NCBI GenBank assembly: GCA_947652115.1
Contig: OX393565.1
Span: 7,306,240-7,370,239, forward strand
Length of the DNA: 64,000 bases
Direction of reading: 5' to 3'
From: Blastomussa wellsi
Taxonomy: Eukaryota; Cnidaria; Anthozoa; Scleractinia; Plerogyridae
Shown here: in pieces, positions 1-12,801 of the stretch
Layout: the number at the start of each line of letters is the position of its first letter
Position numbering within the stretch: position 1 is the first letter of the stretch
The notes under the pieces: model-generated
Told to the model about the DNA's origin: nothing
Seen by the model: the letters and a program-made list of their open reading frames with translations, nothing else
Databases searched by the model: none
Position numbers and translations under genes: made by a program

Positions 1-493
1 AAAAATCCAAGCAGAAATTAGCGCTGATACTGATAATCACACTATAAACAAATTCTGATAGTTGCGAGATTCTTACGTAAAATTTAAATGCATTTTTTTG
101 TGGACGTTGTCGTTGGCGTCGCCGTCGTGGTTTCGCAAAGTCCCTATTATCAGGCAAGGGAACGCAGTGAGACAGAAAGGTTACTGATTTCGCCTGTATA
201 TACAGTGAATATATCATTTTGCATCGATTTAAATAACAAATTTCAACCCCAATAAATGTTGACAAATACTTGCACGTACATGTGTTAATTACAACGGGTC
301 ACAGAGTTCTTGGCTAGTCTGACGTAGCGCTTTCGTTTCGTCTCAGCCAAGGGACACTTCACAGACACGCCTTTCTCGTTGAGCATCGCGCTCAAAGTCC
401 CGTTTGTTTCCCCTAAAAGATAGTAACGAACTCGACAAACAACACAAGGGGCGCGTTTTTGAGGACATTCGGATAATTGCTCTTTATGTACCC
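1..493. other. No gene seen
   Basis: No coding potential, RNA gene or clear repeat structure is visible in this stretch. It is moderately AT-rich flanking DNA that ends at the first inverted-repeat element. Confidence 0.5.
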
Positions 494-610
494 GTCAAAT
501 CGAAGCTTTAACACCCCCCGGGGAGCCCAACCCCCGGGCACTTGCATTTTTGGAAAATTTGTGTTCAACTTCCCCCCTTCCAGGGACAAAACTCGCCATG
601 TCGGCCTCTG

Positions 611-790
611 CCATAGGCCATTTCAGAAAATACCATAATACTCTTTGTTTGTCCCCAAAATTTCGCATAAGCATTGTTTTTGTTTTCTCTTGGGACCATT
701 GTAAGTCCCATGAGAAACTGGAAACAATGCTTATGCAAAATTTTGGGGACAAACAAAGTGTATTATGGTATTTTCCGAAGTGGCCTATGA
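611..790. repeat. Palindrome 1 inside the 494-1115 element
   Basis: The left arm starts CCATAGGCCATTTCAGAAAA and is mirrored at the right end by a sequence finishing GAAGTGGCCTATGA. The arms are about 75 bases, imperfect, with a short central spacer near 700. It could fold into a long hairpin. It is related in sequence to the palindrome at 841-1021. Confidence 0.7.
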
Positions 791-840
791 ATTATCAACA
801 CGTAACATGAAGTCGAGGCTAATGATCAAATTCCCCACTC

Positions 841-1021
841 AATTGACCATTTTCGCATGGCCCATAATACACCTTGTTTAACCCCCAAAGTTTTGCATAG
901 CCTTTTGTTTTCAGATTCTCTTGGGACGACTGTAATACCCAGGAGAATTGGGAAACAGAGGTAATGCAAAATTTTGGGGGATAAACAAGGTGTATTATTG
1001 GCCATGCGAAAATGGTCAATA
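841..1021. repeat. Palindrome 2 inside the 494-1115 element
   Basis: The left arm begins AATTGACCATTTTCGCATGG and is mirrored by CCATGCGAAAATGGTCAAT at the right end. The internal phrase CAAAATTTTGGGG and the ACAAGGTGTATTAT block resemble palindrome 1, so the two are probably diverged copies of one palindromic unit side by side. Confidence 0.7.
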
Positions 1022-1154
1022 TGTGATTGAGGATCAAACTCCCAACCCCTCGGGGAGGCAAAGGTGTCAAATGCCCGCGGTATTCCCGGGAGGGATGTTG
1101 AAGCTTCGATTTGACTGGTACCTTAGCAAGCGAAATGTTTCCATTCCCATAACG

Positions 1155-1300
1155 GACCTTTTACATGCCGCCTGGAGATTGAGCACTGGGGGTATTTTTC
1201 TGACACCTTATTTACAGCTGTAGATGAGAATGTCTAAATGGCTAACCATTGGTGAACGGATATCTCCAGTGCCCAATCCCCACACGGCATGTAAAAGGTC
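1155..1300. mobile_element. Short TIR element (MITE), 146 bp
   Basis: GACCTTTTACATGCCG at 1155-1170 is matched perfectly in inverted orientation by CGGCATGTAAAAGGTC at 1285-1300. There is no coding content. Size and perfect 16-bp ends fit a miniature inverted-repeat element. It lies only 40 bp beyond the larger 494-1115 element. Confidence 0.7.
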
Positions 1301-2098
1301 AATTCAAACCTAATGCAAAGTTTTTGTGAATGTCGCTTTGCTCTTCACTCTTACGGTGGGAATTTTCGGCTCGTTTGTTGGCCACGTTCAATGTTTTTTT
1401 TTTACTTGCCCATCTTTGGAGGAGCTACGTCACTAAATTTTGAGTTCCTTTTTGCAACGAACCAAATCACCCTTACATCGTAGGAAACCTAAAACTAACA
1501 GTTTACAAAGTAAGAAAAACACCAAAGAGGTGATACTGAACCAAAAAGGAACAAGGATGATTGAGGATGGAAAAGATTGAGACGGATTGCAAATGACGAT
1601 TTGGAAAATTTAGGCTTTGTTTTTCAAAAAGGCACAAACCGTGACGTATCTCCTTTAAAATATGTGTATATATATATATATATATATCCAGGTTGTCCCT
1701 TTGTAAATGCCAGGCAACGAAGCCCGTAAATTTAGAAATTTCTGAAATCAAAAGTGTACTTCTTATCTAGGGAAACAATTAAACCCTAAAGAAACGACAG
1801 AAAACCTTGGTCCTGTTGACATCACTAACGAATTTGGCGATCTTAAATCTAACTCAAAGAAAAAATTCGTAATAACTCAAAGGGAAATTTCAGCATCTTT
1901 TACAATTAAATTTTAGCCGTTAATTTCCACTGTGATTGATATACCGTTTATACCCCTCCCCCTCAAGTTTAGATGGGATTTTGGATGAATTCCTATTTTT
2001 AAAGCTAAAAGCAGTAATACTAAATTGTAGTAAATAGAACGGCATATATTATATATTGTTCATTTTTTAGCGTAAATGCTTATGCAAAGAAAGATAAT
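1301..2098. other. 3' flank of the ABCC4-like gene
   Basis: No gene is visible. There is a short TA microsatellite near 1667-1687. Because the ABCC4-like gene ends at 2099 on the minus strand, its 3' untranslated region must run into this stretch. I could not fix a polyadenylation site. Confidence 0.5.
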
Positions 2099-3012
2099 TT
2101 ATCTGTTTATGTCAGGAACTCGAGCCATGTCACGCAAGGTACCTCCACTCTTTTCCAGTAGTGTATCAAACCTGTCAAACTCATCAACCTCTCCATTTTT
2201 CAAAACCAGGATCTTATCACAGTCTCTGATGGTGTTCAGGCGATGAGCTATAGTGATGACTGTGGAGTCCTTCAGTTTCTCTCGCACTATCCTCCAGATT
2301 GTTTGTTCTGTGTCGGGATCCACGTGTGCAGTGGGTTCATCCAAGATGACGATCTTGTTCTTTTGCAGCAAAACACGAGCCAGACAAATTAACTGCCGTT
2401 CCCCTACACTGACATTTGCACCATGCTCCAACAGCTCGTGATCCAGCTCTCCCTCCAGACGTTCTACCAAGGCTTTCAGTTGCACATCTTCCAAAGCTTG
2501 CCACAACTCGGCATCTTTAAACTGCGCCACGAGATCGAGATTTTTTCTCAGCGATCCGCCAAAAAGGACAGGAGTTTGGCCAAGAACAGATATACACCGG
2601 CGAGCGCTTTGCAGTTTGATGTCCTTTATGGGGATATCATCGAGCATTATCTCTCCAACGGCGTCTGGAATGCGCAAAAGAGCTGCAACGAAAGATGACT
2701 TTCCAGCACCCGTGCGGCCTGCAATACCGATCTTTTCTCCTCCTCTAATGTTAAGATTAATTTTCTTCAGAACTTGAGGTCCCCCCGGATAGTACGTCAG
2801 TGTTAAATTTTGGAATGCAATATTTCCTTCGTGCGGCCAGTGTTCCGGGGGAAGTAAATCCACTTTGTACCCAGGCTCAGAGTCCAGTTTGGTGTAGGCC
2901 ATAACTCGTTCAACCGACGTCATGTAATTCTCAACATCTGAGATTGCTCTGACGCTGCCTTCAGTCATGGGCACATTTTCAATGACGTAAACCAGTGCAA
3001 GGCCCGCAAAAG
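2099..3012 (-). CDS. ABCC4-like exon 6 (end of TMD2, NBD2, stop)
   Basis: This 914-base terminal exon starts after TTTCAATCAG. It encodes the [15 protein letters not shown] motif that links TMD2 to NBD2, then Walker [11 protein letters not shown]-loop [16 protein letters not shown], signature [14 protein letters not shown], Walker [14 protein letters not shown] and switch histidine in TIAHRLNTI. It ends with PDINR and TAA at 2099-2101. The signature Gln common in MRPs (SVGQ) is Glu here. Confidence 0.92.
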
Positions 3013-6000
3013 CTGATTGAAAGAAAGGTAAAAAACGTTGTAGCTCTATATATTGCCATGCATACTCCTGCTTATAAGCAATAGTTTCCAAAAACGTACT
3101 TATTTTGTGGGAAATGTTAAACTGAAAGGAGCAAACCGTTTCAAGACATCTATGTAACGATCAGAAATATATACTTCTTTAATGAGTAAGTTACAATTGA
3201 AGTGCTACTGCGATGAAAAAATGCTGTTGTTGTTCTCTTTCGATTCCGATTTTATATTTGGCAAGAATGCACCATGCCAATTATTGCGCCTCAATTTTCA
3301 AAGTAAGTCCCGTTTTTTAAGGGACGATTTCTTGTTTAAACTGTCCACCATTACCAGATTCGGATTACAATACAATACAATGCAATGCAATACTTTATTA
3401 ATTCTCCCCAAGGGGTTTTTCAGAATTAATTTACAATATGAATATAAAATTATGACTAAGACTACTAATTTACACTATGATGACATACATTTTCTTAAAA
3501 ATAATGACTTAAAATTACTACTACTAATAATAACTAACAATGTAATAATATACTATTGTTGTATGTTGAGACGCCGGTATCCTATTTCTTCATTAATTCT
3601 GCCTTTGCATACTTTTTAAATAATCTTAATGATTGAGCAGTTCTAGTGTTGTTATTGAGACTATTCCACGCTTTTGCTGTCCTATAAAAGAAACCGCGCT
3701 GGGCAGCCGCTGTCCGGCATTCTGGCAGGTTTAGATCTTCACTGTTGCGGAGATTGTAAGCGTACGCATGCACAGCTTATATATGCTGGCACAAAGTTGT
3801 TAACACATTTATACATCATTGTCACATCTATAGTTAACCAGCCAAGACCTTTCAAGACCGGGGTGATATGATCGTATTTCCTTGTGTCAGTTAGTCTACG
3901 GGCAGCAAAGTTCTGTATAAGTTGTAGTTTATGTATGTTCTGTTTATACGTACCAGACCATACAGCGGAACAGTAAAATAATTTACTAAACACAATAGAA
4001 TTGATCATTATATACAAAACTTCTTTGGAAAACAAGTGGCGGATCCTTCTTATTTGACACAAACTAATACGCAAGGATGAAGATGATGATGAGATGTGAT
4101 TATTTAATGTTAAGCCAGAGTCCAGGATAACACCCAGATCTTTGGCGGACGAGACAGGACATAGCTGTTGTCCAAGAAAGGGTACAGTGACGTCAGGTAG
4201 TTTTGGTACAAGTTGCCGTGTTCCAAAGAGTACAAGCTTAGTTTTATCCGGGTTTATAAGCAAATGATTTGCGCAACACCAACCAGCGATACTTTCGAGA
4301 TCCTCAGCGACTTGTTGCATACAAGAGTGGATATCTTTAGACGCACACGATAGGTAAATTTTAGTGTCGCCTACATAGGATTCGATGTTGCTGAACTTGG
4401 TTACCGTAGGAAGATCATTCATATAGAGTGTAAACAGCATCGGGCCTAAAATGGACCCCTGAGGCACCCCATGAGTTATCGTCAGGGGATCCGACAATGA
4501 TGTTCCAATTCGAGTACACGCTGTCTGTCTGACAGGTAACTCTTGAACAAGAACAGTGCCTTCTCTGAGGTGCTAAACAGCTGGAGTTTGGCGAGTAAGG
4601 TAGAATGGCAGAGACTGTCAAAAGCTTTACTCAACAGAGTCTATTAAAACCATTGCTCTTATTTGCTTGCTATCAATCGCTCTAAAGATGTCGTCCGTTA
4701 CTAAGCTTAACGTTTCCGTTGAGTGCAGGGTTCGATTTCCACTTTGATGTCTTATCAATCGGTTGTGCAATGTCAGGTAGTCGTTAAACTGACGCATGGC
4801 AAACCTTTCCGCTACCTTAGTCGAGTTGCATTGAGAAAGCTGGATCGAGAGAGAAAATGACGTCATCGACCCACCAGTTTAAGGCCCCGTCCATAAGTGT
4901 CCGTTTTCGTTTGAAAACGCAACTTTTTTCTCTGTTTTCAAAATAATTCGCGCCCACACGTAGCGTTCTCATATCTTTTTCACCCGTGCACACGAAAACG
5001 CTGAAAAGATTCGAAAACGCAGATACCGCTGACCGAGCATGCGCAATTACCGGTAAAATGAGCCGGCAAGATAGGAAGGGAAGCCAGGTGGTGCCATTTT
5101 CTTTCGCGCGTGAGAAACGTTGTAGCTCTATATATTGTCATGCATAGTCCTGCTTATAAAGGATAGTCTCCAAAAACCTACTTATTTTTGTGGGAAATGT
5201 TAAACTGAAAGGAACAAGCCGTTTCAAGACACCTGTGTAAGGGTCAGAAATATGCTTTAAGTTACATTCACACGCGTGCAAAAAGTTCGTTATTGCAGAG
5301 GCTACGATGCAGCGTGATATAAAGCTAGCTGCCACGAAGGGTACGGTACGTTTCAAGTAGGTAATACCTCCGTTGTATCTCAACTTGTTTTAGACTACGA
5401 ATAGTCAAATACGAAGCTATGGGACACTAGAACAGCCGATAATTACCGAATGCATCATTGCCGAACAAATCTTAAAAAGTTCACAATTCTTTATCATGGT
5501 CCAAAAATCAAGAGCCTTCTTCCTACCACAATCATTACTCTGTCAGGTTTTCCTAATTTTAAGAATAAACTGCTAGAATTTTTAGTAACATAATTAATGA
5601 ATTTGTCCAAGCCGCACACTCGTAGCACTATCTTTTGTTAGTAAATTCTCAACCTCGGTTATTGCATTTCCAGCTTTCTGATTGGCTCACAAACCCCGGT
5701 TAATAGCGAATAACCGAGGTTTTACCTTATATGGAAAATGGACGGGTTGTGTGCTAACAATTTTGCTCGCCACGAGAAGAATTACTTACAAAAGACGACT
5801 TATAGTTGTTATATATTAAAAGCATTTTCCGTTAAAGAAAATAGGTAAACTGTACTAAGAAGCACTGAGTTCGTTGCGAAATATTTAATCGAAAATGCTT
5901 GTAAAGATGCAACAAAAAGGAGTGAATATTAACACGGTGTTTACAGAAAGATCAACTGATCAACACGTAAATTGATCAACTGATCAACACGTAAATTTTG

Positions 6001-9000
6001 TCCAGAAAATGAAACAGAGTATCAGCATAAATAAGGCTAACAATTCAGTTATATGTGGACAAGGCTAGGGCTTGTCAGTTCCAGCGGGGCCAAAGCTTTC
6101 AAATGGGGACAATAAATGTGGCAGACGAAGCGTCAATTTTTTGCGACAGTATATAATTTTTACAAACAACATCGGCTTCCGACAATGAAATTATCTGCGA
6201 AGATCAATCTCTCTTTCCCTTTTCTTCTTCAGAGGAATGCATCGGTTCTGAACTAATCATCGTTGTTGCAACACAGTTAATTTGGAATTAGTCTTGATCA
6301 ACCACGAGATCGCTAGACAGCTGTAAACAGTAAGCTCGATTTCGGGCTTGTACTAGTAATGCAATGTTCAGCTTCGCAGAGCGAACAACGCTTACAGAGC
6401 GAACAACGCACCACTGAAATTGCCGCCTTTTCATACAATCGCTTCGCTTAGGTCAAACTGAAATGTTCGCATTTATTAAAGGGACTTTGACACTCTTCTG
6501 CGCATGTGTGAACATTTGACTTCTGGTCCGACGGACCAGAAATCAAAGTTAATTTATGCAATTAAAATCCTCTTCCATCGACCTCGCGAGGCTTGCAAAA
6601 GCTATGAAAATTGAGGTAAAAGATTATTTGGCCATTTGTGGAAGTTTTTAACCGGAATATATTCCTTGTATTTTCATATGAAAATCAAAGGAAATATGAT
6701 GTTCTTGAAGGGTAATGCACAAAGCGACTCGGGATGGAAGCTAAAACAAACAAAGGCATGAAGTTACACAAAGAGGTGTTCAAGCGCACGTGAAAACTCC
6801 AAAACAATTGCAGAAGGCCACGGTGATTCATGGCAGCGTGCAGTGCGCAAACTTGCCAAGTTTGTATTGGTTAAAACACTTTCTGTGCTAATGAAGGCTG
6901 CACATGCGCATTATCGTGACAATGGTCTTTAATAATGTAAAAAGTAGACTGAACAAGTATACTGTTTTAAAATTCCTACGATAATAACCGAGGTTGAGAA
7001 TTTACTAAAACATTTATTCCATTCGCCCTTATTGAATATGAGGTGATTATAACCAACCCACGCTACGCGCTTGTTGGTTATTTATCACATCATATCCAAC
7101 AAGGGCGAATGGAATAATTGTTAATTAAAACACTGTGATGTACGAGGTGGCCTCAACTCTACGCCTGGTGGTTCCCAGAGGCCACCTTGTCGTCAACTAA
7201 ACACTCTATATATTTTTCAATATTAAGAGAATTGGCGAAATAAATGATGATGATGATGATGATGGTAATGGTAGTAGAGAAGCGTAAAAGCGTGCGCGAT
7301 TATGCCGAGTGGTATATGTATATATGGGTGTTGCAGTTTGCAAATGTTTCATCTAATCTTACATGTGTTTCAATGAGACAAAACTGAAGAGAATCACCAA
7401 TTCATCAGGATTCATAGTTTCCCTATTTCTCTCCATAGACCTACCACGGTGAGACACCGTGAACTTCGACCAAGTAGCTACTTTTTCTATCTTAGCTGTG
7501 TAGAAGTTAAGGATTCCTGCAGATTAGTGTATATCTGACGTAAAGTACGCTTATCTTTAAGAAGTTTGCTAGTGTCTTCTTGAAGTGCAATCGCAAGTCG
7601 TCCATTTCGACAGTTTTAAATTACGTCGACATAATTCTCAGTGCCAGTTTCGCGAGCGGCCTTTTAGTTTCCGCGGAGAGCTGTGACTACTACTTCTATC
7701 TTGACGATTCCCTGCCTTTTCCTTTCGCGGTCATTTGGGGGAGGTAAAGAACGGACTACAGTAAGGTCCGTCCGTCCGCCATGACGACGCAACTTTAGAT
7801 TCGAAATTAAGCCAGGAAAATTAAAGCAATTCCTGAAATTAACGCATTTCGAAACGGTGAGCTCGACAATATTTGCATTTTTTACTCGTCACCATTTCTA
7901 AAAGTAGGTCAGTTGCGGCTCAAGCAAATAAAATTCATAAAAAAGTATTTTGCAATTTTTGAAAAAAAAAACTAAGGTGGTTTCAATAACTTTTAAATCA
8001 AAGTACATTTATGGGTAAAGTTTAAAGGAAATTATTGTTTCGACTTCAATGCAGCGGACCGCTCTAAGAGAGACTACCACATAACACTCACCAGCATCTT
8101 GAGACACCAGAACAGCCGCTGTAGCCACTGCACTAATAAGCAAAGCAGCGAGAAGATCCAGGCGGAGGCCAAGCCATTTCCCACTTGCCAGCACCATAAC
8201 GTATGACTGATTATGAACATCTTGATATCTACAGGAAAAAGGTACATTTACTTAGTCTCGACAGACATGGTAGCTGGTGATGATGCCATCCCTCCTTACT
8301 TATCATCTCGGTGAAGGACGGCACAATACGTGTACTTGTAAAACAAACCAGATTTCGTATTTCTATCTGATTGGTCGAGAAACAACGCTTATGAAATGAT
8401 CGTTTTCGAAATTTAGCTGAAATCTCGACGAAAACAGACACCTCAAAAAGTCGTCATTGCAGGTGATTGGAATAGCACTCTTAATCCAACCAATAAGCGA
8501 GGTGACCATTCTTGGAAATTATCGTTAAATAGTGGACAGCTAACTAAGGCTGCGGATGCCGCCGGTTCCTGCCTCGTACCCCGAGGCACGTCCTTAATCT
8601 TTTGGGGCAAAGGCTTGAGAACGAATTATGAAGCGAAAAAATATTGCGCGCGTCACTTTCGGGCGCCTGGATACGAGGCAGGACCGGTTCAATAATGACC
8701 AATAAATGTATCAGCCGTGTACGTGTTATTTGTCTAAGCCTAGGCAAGCCTGTTCTAAAACAGCACGAGGCAAGCTGTCAACTGTTTTTATATTACGAAC
8801 ATTCGCATAAATTTCGGCGAATTCACTGGCAATGTTTCTCTTTCTCCTTTTGTCAACAAAGCCAAACCCACACAGACAGCAACTATTCGAAAAAAAGTAC
8901 TTTCTTAAGATAGCGTTCCTTTAAACCACCTATCAAGTTAATCCAGATTGCTTGAATCTTCGTATTAGCTGGTACAAAAACCTAATATTTGCCTAGTCAG

Positions 9001-12000
9001 AATATGGGAAGCCATGTTCTATTCTTGGTTTTCACGTTTTCACAAAATTCGCTGGCCCTGCTTAATTTTTATATTCACCACGTGAAAGAAATCCTAAAAA
9101 TATATCTATTCGCAAGTTTCCAGCTAGATAGTTTTCTTTGTGTTTGAAATATAGCATGTTGAATTTTCGAGATTTCCGCCGTACGTGACTTCACGATGGC
9201 GCCGTGACAAAAGCTGTCGTGCTCAAAGAAAAGGTATTTTCGCAAAATTTTTGCAGTTTAAACAGTTCAAGGAAGGATGTGTATGTGTATATGCACTAGA
9301 TCGTGAGGAAAGAGCAGTCGCTTTCATGGCAAAAGTCAGTGCCAGATGATTTCTTTGATTTCCGGCCGCCATATTGGTGCCCATCAAGCTAGTTTTAAAA
9401 ACATCCAATTTCCAAGGGGCAACTATCAGTCCGATAGTTCCGAGACAAACACTCTATTTTCTTTATTGTTCACCACTAAATTTAAAATTTCTTCCGCGCG
9501 CACATTCACAAACTAGCATATTGAGTTTTTTGCTGCAATCCGAAACGTACGAATAAACGAGAATCAGGCAAGAGACCCTCGAAATTCAGATCAATCAAAT
9601 AGCATTTGATTTTTTACCGAAAGCCTGCATGTAAACAAAAAAAATTCGCGGACGGGCACTAGCCACCCGGGTATTTTCCTCGGACGGGCACTATGCGCTG
9701 ATAATGCCCTCCGCGGATGAGCAGTATCGCATCACGTGTTTTTAAGTTAGACCAATGGGAATCGGAGAAAATTTAGTGGTGAACTATAATTTCTTATAGG
9801 ACATTAGGAAGCCCATCTTCTAGCTGGTTTAGAATAAAGCATTAAAAAATCCTAAAAAAACACCGATTTAAGCGCGCGGGCGGCCTCCTTGTTCATTTTT
9901 CTGGCACTCGTTGCTCAATAGCTCGTCCACATTTTTCGTCTCCCCAGTCACCTGATCTTATTTCATTAATATTTGTTTTAGCAGCCATAATGAAGGAAAT
10001 AAAAAGGCAACTTTAAAAGATTGTCGCCGCCATCTTTTTTCAATTCGCAACGCAACATATAAACTATGTCCGGGGTACCGGGCTTCTATAATTTTTGCCC
10101 ATGTTCTATTAAAATAAAGCTCGCTAAGCTTCCATGGCGAGCATACAGGGCTATATTCTAAATAGGTTTAGACAAGCCTAAAAGCGAGCTGCCAGATATG
10201 TTTTGGCTCTTTACCGCTATGTTAAAAGTTTACCCGATATCACAATTTTGTTGTTGTTGTTGCTTGAACAAAAAAAACAGCATAAAATGATAGATCTCTA
10301 TGCCAAACACAGCCCAAGAAACATATGGAAGGAAGTTCAGTTTCTTATTCTGGTGCGTTTAGAGTAATTTAAAAGAACAAAAACAATATTTCAAAAGCGA
10401 AAGAATATTTTTTGTTTTAACCGGAGTTTCATGCGAAAGTGTTTTCTTTTGCATATCAACGCTACACCTCTCATCGGCGTCGAAGGAAACAATTATTTGC
10501 TGTAAGAGTCTTCAAGCAGTTACAATCAGCACCGGGCTATATCCTTGAAAGCTAGGCTGTTCAAGTAGGCTGTTACAAAGTGATGAAGAAGTCTATCCTT
10601 CATGGCGATTTTCTCACTGAATTTTGTCCTGTCATTTTCGAAACAAGATTTATTGGTAATTTATCCCCCTTACCGCGAAACGCGTCCGGGTTGTTGTGCA
10701 GCCAGGCCGTGTTTCCTGACGTCATTTCGTCTGAGAGATTTTGTACCTGCCTTCCGTCAAGGTTTTATACTACCACTCTAGGTTACTGGGGCTGCTCTTG
10801 AACCGTATTATTTTGAGTCAAACATGCTTCAAACCACGAAAATGATGACCGTCAAGATAGTGTAGTAAATAGTCAGCTGGGAAAATAGATTTTGGAGAGT
10901 CATTTTTCTGCTTCCCGCCAATTTCGGGTCAGATGGAATGGCGTAACGTAAACACTGCTTGGCTGCCAAGTAGAGTTTCAAAATGGCGGCATAAAATGTC
11001 GAATTTTAGTCTTTTTGAGGAGTTTCTTCAGGACAGCATGGACTTTAGAGGCTGAAACTTCAGTGAGTTGTAAAACAGAACATTACTTGCTATAGGTGGA
11101 GACAAAAAATAAGCCTTTTGGAGTGACCGCCTTTAATACATACGTTGCTTTATTTTGTTTTCTGTTATCGTTAGTAATTGTTGTTGTTGTTGTTGTTCGA
11201 CATAGGCAGTTCGTTTTACCTGTATACGCTATGGTGGGTCAATTTAAAAGTGGGAGATTGCAGATTCATGGAACTCTTTCGCTTTTAAAAACAATTCTTT
11301 GGGAAATCACACGTTGTATGTGATTTATGTGACATTATGTAAGAGAATATATGAGAAAGGTTTGAAAATTGCCCTAAATTCTACATGTGGAAAAGAATGC
11401 AAATAAAGATGACTTACCTTGTGTTTTCCTTACGTTATTTTGATGTCTCTGTGGTCCTGGAGTCGATTTAAAGACATTTAGGCGAGTTTACTCAGAAGGT
11501 AAACTCGCCTAAATGTCTTTAAATTAACAATCAGACACTGCTTGAATTCAAAGAATTTTCGATGGTAATAACGTTACTCTTTGCTCAACTACCATTCTAT
11601 CAGTCTTTTGATATCCTTGCAATGAAATTAACTCTAACTTATTTGATTGACTCTAATTCATAAAATATACCTGCAAAACTGGTCCACGAAATTTCTTTGA
11701 CTTCCTCTTGTCCGAATCGTGTCCAGTCCGTTCAGGGTCTCGGAAATGTGTGAGAAGACAGGACTACGGCATATGGACTCTAACCGTTTCAGTTCTCTGG
11801 ATGTTTTTAAGTAGTACTTCGAAATGTACACCACTACCACAATCATCGGAACAACAACAACCACAAGCCAAGGATTCGTGACACTTGGTACTGCTAGTGA
11901 GGTAAAGACAAATAACACCACCTGGATTGCAATGAAAAACATTTCTGGTAACAGCTCGTCCATGCAGCCGACGTCATTAGAGAACCGATTCATGATTCTA

Positions 12001-12755
12001 CCCACAGGGTTGGAATCAAAGAACAAAACCGGGGCGTGGAGAACAGCCACCACCATTTTATCATGGAGTCGCTCAGAACATCTTAGGCAAGCCAAAAAGA
12101 AGACATATGCTCGAATTATGCCGAATACAAAGGATCCACCGACAAGACAGGCATAGATAGTCAAGGTTGTGCTGCTTTTCTGATCTTCTGGAAGTTGCTT
12201 TGTCAAAAGCGACAGCCACACGTCAGGAGCAACAATCGTTGCTGAGATATATAAAAAAATATGAAAGGTTAAAAGATAAGAGAGGAGCTACGAAAATCAA
12301 ACTATGCGTGGGTTCCCGCGTGGGTTCCCGCGTCTACCACTTGTAGTGGAAACACCCTATATACTGAATATATAAAATGCGAATGTAGATAAAAGTAAAA
12401 AATCATCATCGCAGTGAATTGCCAATTGAAGCAATTGGAATAAAGAAGCCTGAAAAACTTCAGAGCTTCAATTATGAATAAGTTCATATCCTTCACGTCA
12501 TGTCACTCCTCACGGGAAAATATGAAGTCACAAAATTTACCTCCCTCTCAATGTGTGGCTTCATAGCTCAGTTGGTAGAGCATCGCACTGGTATCGCGGA
12601 GGTCACGGGCTCGAATCCCTTCGAAGAGCTGATTTTTTTTCACGCTTCCTTATTCCAGTTCTCTATCCGCAGTTAGCACGCGGTATTAGTAATAGTAATA
12701 GGACTGACTGGAGTACAGTTCAGTGAGTAATCTGCTGAACACGCAACGCAAGGCG

Positions 12756-12801
<46 letters not shown>

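Larger units (their letters stand above)
494..1115. mobile_element. TIR element with CCCCGGG-rich ends, about 620 bp
   Basis: The ends are inverted repeats. GTCAAATCGAAGCTT at 494-508 is matched perfectly by AAGCTTCGATTTGAC at 1101-1115, and the match continues imperfectly through CCCGGG-rich blocks on both sides. Just outside, GTACC on the left and its inverted partner on the right suggest the true TIR is a few bases longer. There is no transposase frame, so this is non-autonomous. The interior is filled by two palindromes described separately. Confidence 0.75.

Noticed and set aside
5138..5383. An extra ABCC exon on the minus strand
   Set aside because: The peptide does not match ABCC proteins and the gene is complete without it; part of the frame lies in intron repeat B.
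12554..12630. A working tRNA-Thr gene
   Set aside because: A and B boxes are present, but acceptor, T and anticodon stems contain mismatches and the same head recurs in a SINE body, so it is a SINE head.
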